Shown here piece after piece: positions 46,675 through 59,023 of a DNA stretch of 64,000 bases (positions within the stretch are counted from its first letter, which is position 1; each line of letters begins with the position of its first letter). The notes under the pieces were generated by a model. That model made no database searches, had not been told where the DNA came from, and saw nothing but the letters and a program-made list of their open reading frames with translations. The DNA is taken from positions 23,394,785-23,458,784 of the forward strand of contig JACMZG010001913.1 in the NCBI GenBank assembly GCA_018340805.1, read 5' to 3'. Position numbers and translations under genes: made by a program. The stretch is from Microvelia longipes. Its lineage: Eukaryota; Arthropoda; Insecta; Hemiptera; Veliidae.

Positions 46675-49600
46675 TTACTCTTTTCTCTTTCCTTTTAAAT
46701 AATCCGAAATACGGAATTCACTAATGAATTTAATTAGGTGCTTGAGTTTATTGATTAATTTACTGATGGCAGTTCCACTACTATGAGATGATGGTTTGGG
46801 AGTGGTGGTTTTCTGGGGTCGAGGTGGAGATACTCTTTCTGCCCCATTTACCCAGTCTTCCGTATATTCCTCTGATTCTTCTTCAGTTTTGTCACCAGAT
46901 TCATCGACTTCATTAATAATTTCATTCACTGTCTTAGGAATAAACACGTCTAGAGTTTTTATCATGTCATTTTGTTGTAGGGTTAAACTTTTGGTTTGAG
47001 AATCAGATTTGCTTAGCATATCATTGACAGCTAATGCCATTTCCTCATTTTTCTTTTCAGCCAGTTTTGTATATTCTTTAGCCAAATCGTGCAATGAAGG
47101 GTGTTCTTTTTTCAGTTTTTCATCAACTTGGGATTTTATATAATCTTTATTAAGGGTTTTGTCTGGTACCTTTTTGGATATTGTGTTTTCTTGTATTAAC
47201 ATATTTTGGATGTTGGATTCATCATTGTTTGTTGACCTCCTAAATCTAGAGTGTCCAATCAGCTCATCAGGATAAAAGATGGGATGATCGTCTTCATTTT
47301 GTTGGATACCAAGATTCTGCCAAATTCTTGATCTCAAAGAATTTCTATACGAGGGATATTCCCTAGATTTCCTCAAAGTACCATCATCGTGAGGTATATT
47401 GTACAAGTTTTCATCAAAATAGTTTTGTCTTCGTCTTAATTGTTCTAGATCGTTTAATCTTTGCCTTTGCATCAAATTTCTTAAAGCAAATCTCTCGTTA
47501 AGATCAAAACTCTGTTCTTCTTCACCGCTATCAGTAGAAGGGTGTCGACCCTTTACAAGATTAAATATATGAGCTGGATAAACTTGTCTGTTCATCACTA
47601 AATTACGAGGTCCATGTACAGCCGGTACGAGGTAATGATAATCAGGATTAGTTTCATCTTCATAATCTTCATCTAACAAATGAGAGAGCTGCTCGTGATA
47701 AAACTCATTAGCACTCCTTGTCAGTTCTTCTTCTAAATAAGAATCGATGTCTTCGTCAGAGAGAAGAGGTAGGTCTCTTCTATATCTATCCCTCGGTTTT
47801 ATATTACTCATGTAATTGTAATTGAGTCTTTCTAGCATTCCAGCTAACTTGTCAGGAACTTCATAGATGTTCCTTTTTGTTGGTTGATCACTACTGCCAT
47901 AGTCACCTCCTCCTATTCTAACTGATTCCATGTTTAAAGCCAATTTTTCTCGAGCCTTATTTAATTCTTCTTTGATTCTTTCTTTAATATCAGCAACTCT
48001 ACTTTTTATCCCTTCTAATTTTTGAATCCTTTCTTCAAGATAACTAGCTTTGTAAGCGCTACCTTGTCTTGCGTTATTCTTTAATTGCTCAATTATTTCG
48101 CTAATCTTTTTAAGTCTTGGTGTCTCTCGTAACACAGCTCCGTCTTCAGAGTTATATTGACTGTAATCATTATTTTCTTGTCCATTATCTTCTTCAACAT
48201 TTGGTGGATTTGTGGGATTAGTAATAGCATCGTCATCAGTATTAAGTTTGTCAACAAGATTAGGCTCTGTCAATCCATCAATTGAAGTTTCCTTCGCATC
48301 ACGGGTGGATGCGTCTAGTTTAGCATTACTATCCACAGAAGTCGTAGAGTCTACTGATTGAGAATTTGTTGGCCCTTTCGACTGGCGTTCACTCTGCGCA
48401 TCATCTTCATACACCCCACCACTGCCTGTATCAAATTCAGGCTCAGGAACCATCTCAAAAGCGGTACCTTTCTCTAAGTTTTCACTCAATATCCTTGTTA
48501 AATCATTTTTCTTAATGCCTGATAAAGAAGACATTTTCTTACTTTGCGAAATAAAAGTATTAATGTCAGGAGTGTCATTTTCGATTACTGGAAATTTATC
48601 GGTCAAGCTTTGTCGAGCTTGAGTATCTCTAGGTGACAGTTTTTGTCTACCAAAAGTAACTTTTGATCCTCCTACATCCTGAACATCAACCGCATCTACT
48701 GCTCTCTTCTTTCTAGACTCAGAGGAGCACATATGTTTACTATTTGTTTCATCATTACCGTTGTCGTCATTTCCATTACTTTTCGTTTCACTCGGAGTTA
48801 CATCACCAACTTTTACATCAACATGCTTAAGTCCGTCTAGCATTGCGTCGAAGGAATGTCGACCATCTTCATCAACATCATGCCCCGATTTCTCCATATA
48901 ATTAATCACACACTCATGTAATTTTTTACTGCCGTTTTTATTAATCTCAGTATCCTCAGTATTTGTATCTTGCTTATTCTTAAATTCATTATTACTCTCA
49001 GGTGTTGCCGTTTCGGATGATGATTTGTCAGTATTTGTTTTTTCTTCTATCGAAGGAACACTCCTAGCGTATCTATTGAAATTTATCTGTTGATCTCCTC
49101 CAGCCAGTTTGAGTAAATTAGTTGAGTTGTTGTCTTTTCCATATATAGCAGAGGTTAGTAATGCATATTTTTCCATCCTAGATAACTCATTTTCTTTATT
49201 TGGTTCAAAAGGATCCCTGTAGTTAGATCGAGACCAATCGTGATCATCTTTGTGTCCTTCAGCTAGCCGACTCAACCACGATTGATCATTGTAAAAGTTA
49301 TATTTGGTGTTCTCGAGAAGTGGTTCTGGGTGATCTTTTTCGATGCCTAGTCTGCCAACAACTTTATGCAGGTCTTTCATAAGCTTGGACTTCAGATCTT
49401 CCTGATACGAGTGATGTTTGTGAGGCTGTGGGACACGCTTTGAAAAACTAACGTAAACACTTTCAGCATTATTATCTTCCCAAGAATCAATTGACTCTTC
49501 GTGCAAATGAGGATGAGGAGTTGTCAGTTTCTTGGAGAGATCTTGAAATTCATCTGGAGCAGCGAAAGGATTGGACATGCACATCCTCACTCGAACTTCG

Positions 49601-52600
49601 GGGAAAACTAAAAAGAATATAGAGTTGGGCGGAATAGCGATTCCCTGGCCTCTTCCTACTTTTCTGACTTTTGGTGACAGTACAGGTAACTCGCCTTTGG
49701 GGCTAAGTGTTAATTTTTGGCCATTGAAAAGAGTGCTCCTTAAACAAATATAATAAACATGTTAGATTTCTTATAAGAGAAAGTAGGATTTATAGAAGAA
49801 CAACATTAGAAAAATAATAATTCTCTGTTCAAGAACAAATTTTTGCTACCTTTATCTTTACTTTAAGTTATTTTCATGAGAAACCAGCCTCATATTTGTC
49901 CAAGTGTATTTTAAAAAGCGTAGTAGGGAAAAACGCTATATAAAGTTAAATAAACAAATTTAATATGATAAAAGTTACATCAGGAGACATGCATTTCAGT
50001 CTTTAATGCTTCTTATATTTTTTTACTTCTAGTATTATTAATATAACCTATACTTACGGAGGTCGCTTATCAGTATGAAGTTTATCCTCAGTTAATAAAT
50101 ATATATGGACAGTTTCTTCTTTAACGCTAAGTCCTCTTGTCATAACTTTAGTTCCTTCAGACATTGAGTTGACTCCAAATATAGTAACACCTCCCTTTTC
50201 ATAAGACCATTCTAAAACAAAATACAAGCGGTGTGAGAAAATGGTGAATAGAAAATATCAAGGCTCGTGTGTGATATGTGGCCCAAATTGGAGAATGGGT
50301 CATTTATCCAATGATCCACGCACAAATTGCTATGTTCATGAAATAGTTAATGAGCCAGACCTAAAAATATTACTTATTTCTGTGACTATCACACCATGTC
50401 AAGTTTAGCGAATTTCCTAAGATAAAATGAGCTAGTTTATTAGGTAGAGAGTTTATTCTTATGTTTGTATGACACATGATAACTTAACCAATTTAAATTT
50501 ATTATTTAAGTAAGGTGAGTAAGACTAACGGGTATAGACCCGTTCTTCTTCCTTTTTAAAATCTCAGCAGTAATCACTTTCAATTTACACTATTTAGATT
50601 ACTTATTTACTTTGCATCATATTTTATTTTTTCACATTATTTTATTTTGTTGTACTTGTTTGTAGGTTTTGCACTGATGATGGCCTCTTTGTAGGTTGAA
50701 AGCGCTTTGCCAATAAAGTTTTGTTTTTTTGGAGAAACTTCGTAGTTTTCATTATTTGTAATGGACTCCATTCAAGCTCATTCTGGACTTCACTCATTGT
50801 CATATTTTATTTTTGTTAACTAACAGGAGGACAAACAAAAAGAAAATAAATGTGAGTAATTTATCACATTTGAAAAAAGATGTTGAATAAACGTTAATTA
50901 TAAATGTTCTCGAAAATGCGCCAATTCTAACCCTATGAATGAACATTTTTTAATTACTGACTACTTTGAGACTTTAGTTCGTCTTCGTTACAAAACGATA
51001 TCACTATTACAATGGTTTGACGAATTACATCAAATCATCAATAATGACACTTGTTGAATGACAGAACCGATTCCAAATGTAGCATATTGCTTGTTACAAA
51101 ATTATTGTATCAATCATGTATTTTTTGTAGTTACCAAATGGTTATAGTTCATCATCGATGTTATTATTATATAAAAATATATTTATCTTAGTTCTCAATT
51201 CAAATGATATAAAACTATGGATATATGATAGAGGCGTCTTACTTGAATCCAGAACTGTGTGCTCTTCGTCTGTGGGGCGAGTGCACTGAGAGAAGATAAA
51301 CATGCTCGATCTATTTCCAGTCATGAATCGGGAGTCAAAGACAAACCTTCCCACTAGATTCTTGTACAATAAGGATGCCCAATAATCCTAAAAAAGATAT
51401 TTATTAATTTTAATACCTGAATTAATTAGAAATAAAAAAATACATTTCAGTGAATTAATTGGTTTATATAATGGTTTCTCAGAAGCTCTAACAAGTCCGC
51501 TTTCGAAACTAATTTGGCTTTTGTTTGTATTAATAAAATTTATTTAAATTTAATTTGTAGTGGAACAAAAGAAAAAAATTGGTTCATGGTACTCGGAACT
51601 TTTCTTCGTTTCACTACGCTAATCCTCCCTACTTCAGACTCGCTTCGCTCGTCTTCAGATATTAGATATATCCGTTCCATTGCCAGAGGTCTCCCATCTA
51701 GTCACTGAACACGCTTGATGCTGCTTAACTTTGATGATCTAACAAAAATCATGGATGTACTTGTCGTATTGAAACAAAACTTAATGTACTTATTTATTCT
51801 ATAAAGGTATTCTATTGTACCGAACTTACTTAGACTATTTTCCGATTTTTTACTAATTTTTAAACACGTATATAAGTCATTAATAAACAATTGAACTAAT
51901 GCTGATAATGAGATAAAACTTGGCTCATATGATAGTCTCAAACATGGCTACATGCGTGCTAATCTCCACCCGATCGCTACATTTTTCCTTATTATTCATT
52001 ATTTAGGGTTAATGACGTCATAAAAAATTATCGTCCGGATAGCGCTACACCTTTAGAATGATTTTTGTACAAAGTTTCAACTTTATAATATAAATACACT
52101 GGGAGCTACGGTGATAACAGACACTCACACATACAGACAGACAACTGTGTGAAAACCACTCTGGAAGTCTTTAAAACTGAAACTGATAATTCCGTTGACA
52201 TTCCGGTTTCGAATTTTTTTACAAACACAATACTTTTTCTATATAAATTAAAAGTCTTTATTAATACTAAATAACAATAAAATATGTAAACAATGAAGAT
52301 TATTATAAAGTTAGTATCTAAAGCAGGCTATCAAGTTATTTTTAAAGCTAGTAAGTACATCACCAAAATTTAAACAAAAAACCAAAAGTTAATTAATAAA
52401 ATATCACCCACACAAATTAACGCATAAGAGGTGAGAATGGGCTTCGCGAAACCGATAGATTTAAGAATCGAGTCTTCTTCAAAAAGGAGAAGCAGGTCAA
52501 GAAAAATGCTAGGAAAAGCTACGATGTACCCCTTACCTGGTTTATTTTTTGGTTTTACTCAATACAATTCGTTGGACAAAACTATACAACTTTTTGAGAT

Positions 52601-55600
52601 GTGAAAGAAAATATCTTACATGAGTTGGAGTATGGAAAGACAGCAAGTGTGGTTGTTTCATCATTACTTGAACTCCAAATTTGGCTGCACAACCTAGCTT
52701 CACGATCCAACTCATGGCTTCATCAAATCTGGTTGAACCTACTTCAGTTTCAGCTAAAAATAAAGACATATAATAACCTAACATAATTTTCTTCGTAATG
52801 TATAATTCTGCATGTATAAAAAATTTTGATGTGGAGGTCCGCAAGCCGGGCGAATTTTTATTTCAAATGCGATCAGAAAATTTTTGTCTGCGTATTTTTT
52901 ATTAAATTCGTGCGAATTTTCTTTGATAAAATGAAATAACTAGTTGTGACCGCTACTGCTCAGATTATTTAATATATACCGAAAAAATTAAGCAAAAATT
53001 GGATTAATAAGCAAAAAATTGCTCATTCAGCAAGAAATTAATATTAAGAAACATGGCTCAGTCCCTTTTATACTTACAAATCCATATAGGCTTTCTAGGT
53101 ATAGATGATCTAAGTAGCAGATCTTTACTCCATATTTGATCTTCCATTTGTATGATCGTAGAACCAATCGTGTCACAAATTTTGTCCAGTCCAACTCCAC
53201 TCATATTTCTGCAAATGCACCCAGTAAACAATAAGATTATTACATTATGATCCTGTAGATGTGTCCAACGTGGTTCGAGAATAGGTTTAGTTGTGTTAAA
53301 GAAAAGGGGCCTTCAGCCCCACGATATTTGGCAGCCGTTTCGGTTCGGAATCAAGATGCCAACCGGAATCGATTACCCCTACTCTCCCCTCCACATCCGA
53401 ACAACTCATATCCGTCATTTTCTAATGTCATTTCGCTAAAAAGGTTCCAAAGGATGGAATTACTAAAGATTAATTCTTATTATAGTTTGATTATAGTTCA
53501 CATAGAGAATAGAAGTCATTCTAGGAAGAGGACAGGGACTAAAAGAAAATAAAACTCTTCTCTGTTTTACGGCTTTTGTACTAAAGCGCAAATATTTATG
53601 GAGTAGCCAAAACTGATAAAGAAGACCAGAAAGAGACCATGATCCACCATCCGATTTGTCATAGCTAACAAGTGGCTCCTTACTATCTTCATATATCGTT
53701 CCTTTATTTTCCGATTTTGGTAAGATTTATTTTTGCAATTCTACTTATTTTAGTTTTTGACATTCCTTATATGTTATATTTTTATTTTCCTCTGTTTCTC
53801 ATTCTTATTATTTTTATTAGGTTTAGTATTATGATTTGTTCTGGGATTGATGATGAACAAAAGGGTCTCAAAATAAATATTTTTTGGGGAGGGACTTAGG
53901 GGTTCAAATAATATGATATAAAGTATGAAATGTACTTATTTCTTAGTCTTTAGCCGTAAGGGTCTTGAACTAAAGGGGGGGGGGTGTTTTGTAATTTGAA
54001 TTATTACCTTCATATATATTTGACTTTTATACATATAAATAAACTTACAAATGAAGTGGTAAAGCTGAAACGGCTGAAGCTGATTCTTGTAGAAGATCTT
54101 TAATGAACTTAGTTTGGAAGTGATTTACACAGCAAGATAGACCTGGTGCTAAAATTGGAGCACTTTCATACCTAAGCAACAAACACAACAACAATATTTA
54201 ATGTAAAAACAAATCCTTGCAGTCTCCTATACAATAAAGGCACCCGAAAATTATACACTCAAAAAGCTGATCAATAATATTTTAATGGCATAAAATATAA
54301 TAGTTATTATGCACCAAGGGAGTAAAGAACGCTATTATTTCCCTGAGCACTTATTTGGTTCCTATGGCAAGAGCCGAGAGAACCAAAGCATTTAACTCGA
54401 GAGGCAAAGTCGAGGAGAAACAGCATTGTTACATTCTTATTTTTATACGTTTTGTTGTATTTCATTTTAAATTTTATGGGTCGTAACCTATTAACATTAA
54501 ATTAGAAGGTGCCGCCCCCAAAATATAAAAAAAATGTATTGCTCCAAACAATACATTACTCTTTTGACTACTACGTTACTCTTTTGATATGAAAAGGATT
54601 TTGAGCCAAAAACAAAATTTTTTTGGTCGGGTCCCCCTCATAAATTTTCGGGGTGTGCCCCTGGGAAAGTGTTTACCTCTTTAAAAATCTAGAGTATACC
54701 ACTCTAAAATGAATATTATTGGCTCTAACGTCAATAATAGAAAACTCTTTTTACTCCCAAGGGGAAAAAGTTACTTTTTACTCCCAAGAGAGTGTAAAGT
54801 GCTTCTTTACTCCCTAAAAACTAGTCAATAAACTTCACTGTATACATCGTCTCTGGAGATAAGAAATCTCATAATCCAAGATTTTCTGGATTATTGTGGT
54901 CTTATAACTTCAGTAGGATACTAATTGTTCACGTTGACTATATTGAAATTATAATCTCTAAATGAGTGTATTTCGCAAATATTTCTATTGTTCATTTAGC
55001 ATTATTAAACTTTATAGGCAGTACCTAAGTATACCAAATAAAGGTTGTTTATATGTATAAGTAACCAGTAAAGTGAAACTATTAAATTCATACCCTGGAA
55101 ATGCATCAAGGATTTTCTTAAGCCTAACGATATCTCTACCAAGCTCTGCTCCACTTATACCAGTCATTTCACTCATGTCCCAGCCCATTTGCCAGATATC
55201 TGTAAAACCTGTTCAAGCCAAATCAAACTGTTACTTTGCAATAAAACCTTAGCATATAAATATTAAATATATCATAAAACTTATAGCAGTAGTTTACGAT
55301 ATTTTTATTCAGAACTTTCAAGTACCTGATATTTATTTACATATAGCTTTAAATCAATATTTAAATTTTAGTAAAATTCCTTCGAATTTGGGTTTGTGTG
55401 TATTGCATCTAGTATATTTGTTGCAATATTGCAATATACTTGTATATTGATTGGTATCTCTTTATAAATTTATATTTCGTTATTTACTTGTTTATTTTAT
55501 GTATTTATTTATTGTTTTTTTAATTTTATTTCTTTATACATTTTATTTTATTTATTAATTGCTTTGTGTAATAATATTTTGACTTTGATGTGTTTCCCTT

Positions 55601-58600
55601 TAGTTAGGTTGTTATTATTTCTTTTTAACTAAATCGTAAGTTTTAGTCTGCTTGACTTAGTAATTTAATTTTTATTGTACTTGTTTTCAGCCACTGAGGA
55701 TGACCTCTTAAGGTTGAAAGCGGCTTCGTTATTTATAAATGTTATTGTGAAGAGACTGAGTTTTTTGACAATTTGCTGAAAGAAGAACTGAAGAAAATGA
55801 AAAAGAAAATAGACCATGTTTATGAGATGCTGATATGATTTCCAAGGCGTTGGCTGAGTCCCAGACTGCCTGAGTCCTTCTCATGGCCCTCAGACACAAC
55901 ACTATGTCCAGCTTGGCTTCCTGGGCAAACCGGTTTACTGCTATCCATTCCTCTTCTGTAAGTTAAGAATTTTTTGGTCAATTACACAATTTAATCATTA
56001 CTATTTACTTGGACATTTTTATCTTATACCTAAGAGCAGAAGTTGGTTATCATTTAGATAAGTATTTCTTAGGCTTATGAAAATACTCGACCAGTGTGTG
56101 AGTGTTGTCCTAAGCCTTAAGACTGGTCAAATAGCGAGGCGATTTTTGTATTAGCTAATTAAAAAACAATAATGCAGATAATTGTTTTTTAAAAACTCGT
56201 TAAAAATCGAAATTTGATTAATCCATTGATTGACATCTATTGATAGTCAATCGATCCAAAAAAATTATATTGGTTGTACTTTTATAAATATTGACTTTTA
56301 CTTTTAAACTTTTAACAAAAGTAAAAATAACAAAAAATTAAAAATTAATTATAACATAAAAATTTAGTTGATTGAAAATGGATATAGTGTTTATATAAAC
56401 GGAGCATGCAGAGAACAGAAATTTCTTCAAGGAAGAAACATTTTTGATCAATAAGTAAATAAAAAAACTATATTAAGGTACGACATATCGTCGATTTCAA
56501 CAAGTTTATCCGACTTGTTGAAAACTAGGAAAATGAAAGGAAGCATTTTCATTTTTCCTACGGACTGCTAATTCACATCTTTATCCTCATTATTTTCGTA
56601 TCTCGTTGACCCTAATAATTGTGTGAATGCTTAGTCTGTTCCGTCAAAAAGGGAATGGAGGTGATTTATTCGTTTAATCAATCACCTCCATACCCCACCA
56701 TCTTCTAGGAACTGATGACGTATGACGTTTTGTTGATACTAAAATTTACCTTGGTCAACGTCAATCGATAGATTTTTCATTGTCTCCCATAGCTCAATGT
56801 ACTCATTCTAACTCAAACTGAGTTTAAATTTTATTAAGTAAATGTTATTCTGTTACCTGACACAGTAATATTGTTCATGGAAGATGGTGATGAACCAAAT
56901 CGAACTTTCTCAGTGTTGGGTCCACCGATTCTCACAAATACAGGAGATAGACCTCGTGCCATATGAATAGCTTCTGGTCTGAAATAATCAAACAAAATTA
57001 AAAAGTTAATATATGATAAAATTAAACAATAAATGAATTAATATATAATAAAATAAAAGTATATAAGAGTGAATATATGATAAAAATCAAACTATTAAAG
57101 AGTTAATATATGATTAAATTACACTATAAATGAGTTAATATATAATAAAATAAAAGTATAAAAGAGTTCATATATGATAAAATCAAACTATTAAAGAGTT
57201 AATATATGATTAAATTACACGATAAATGAGTTAATATATGATTAAATTACACGATAAATGAGTTAATATATGATAAAATCAAACTATGAAAGCTCCATTT
57301 GATCTACTCGTTAGCGAAATCAGAAAATGCAGTAACGAAATCATCTCAAAAGTCTTCATATGGTGACTGTTTTAATATATACATTATTTCATCGAAATTT
57401 GTTTCATTTTTACTCTTCCTCACCTTCATACCGAAGGTATATAGAGGAAAAGTATTGGTTTCACCCAAAAAATTATAACCCGAGATTTCACTTGAATTAT
57501 CCATTTTAGGTGTTTTTAGGACCATCTGAACCGATTTCAGCTTGATGTCTGTCTGTGTGTGTGTGTGTGTGTCACGCATAACTCCCACTGTGTTTATGCT
57601 AGATAGTTGAAACTTGGTACGAAAATCAGTCTTTGGGTCTAGTTGCGCTGCCCGGAATATCAAAATTTTATGTCACCATTAACCCTATTTGCTTAGTCAG
57701 CAAAAATTTAAAAAATCGTAAAAAATCGAAAAATTACCCGATGAACTTAAATTTTGGCAGGAATATACCCCTTAATATGACAAACAAATCTTCTGAATTT
57801 CGTTTTGATATTGGCCGCCATTTTGAAATTGTTTACTTTTGAAATTTAAAATTTTGACGCTTAATAATACCAAAAGTATACACGTGTTTTTGACATATAA
57901 CACGTCGTTGGAACCGCAAAAAATAGAAAAATATAAAAAAACTCCGATCAAAATCTATTAATTAGTTAAAAAGTTATAAGCGAACTTAATGATTAATTAG
58001 TGCGACACTTTTGTTAAACGTAAAAGTTTGTTTACATTTGTCAAGATTACAAATTCCCGCCAAAAATTCAAATAATTTAAAAAAACCGAATAAATATAGG
58101 AACTTTTTCTCATTTAAGATTATGCGAAGTTTACCGTTCTTGTATGCTTTATTATTCGGGTATGGGGTACCTGTTTCCAAAAACCTCAGCTAAGGCTGAT
58201 TTTGAACATTGTTTTTATTATAAGTATGTAAACAAAATTTGTAAATCTATAAATGTTTTAATGTTCAAATAAAAGGTTCATTCATTCATTTATTCATTCA
58301 TTCATTCATGGGGTACCTATGAAGTTTAAAAACCCTAGGCCATTTGCTAACCATCCTATTCTGAGGACGAGCGAAGCGAGTCCGATGTACATAAACTCTA
58401 AGCCACTCGTAACCATCTTATTCTGAGGACGAGCGAAGCGAGTCCGAAGTGCGAGGAAAAGTTCCGAGGTACCCCGTACACGATTTTTTTAGTTTTTGTT
58501 TTGTGTTTTATCTATAATGTAAAGCATGCCATAGCGAAGATGCATCTCATGGTAAAAGTGAAAAGTCGGAATTAACATTAATTTTGTCTCGGTCATCACC

Positions 58601-58956
58601 AGAAGACTGTACAGCTTGTTGCTGTCACGCAAAGTTACTTAATTTTGGTGCTTTTATCAGTTTGTTATAATACTGGTCACGATATGATAAGTTTCAATCA
58701 TATTGCCACAATATAAGTGAATTTTCATTAGATTATATTACATTACATCTTTACATATATATCTATCGATGAAACCGCAATGAATACTGACAATAACATT
58801 TATCTTCATGGCTGACTCATAATTGTGGGTTATTGACATCACACATACTTTAAAAAATAATGTTCGGTAGTCCCGAACACTAAATTTTAACAAGGTTGAT
58901 TTTTGTACTAAGTTTAATTTCGACCTAAGATGATCTCGCGTTCACAAGAATCTCGT

Positions 58957-59023
<67 letters not shown>

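Noticed and set aside
50680..50712. Hammerhead core in ctgatgatggcc...ggttgaaagcg
   Set aside because: It has CTGATGA and GAAA, but the helix would begin with a non-standard base and G-U pairs, and the other three copies do not keep CTGATGA; better seen as a retroelement terminal hairpin.
53259..53899. Two frames of 97 and 75 codons inside heparanase-like intron 5
   Set aside because: Chance frames in intronic DNA; no splice or domain evidence.
57008..57295. CRISPR-like array
   Set aside because: Units are contiguous without unique spacers, in an intron of an animal gene; it is a minisatellite.
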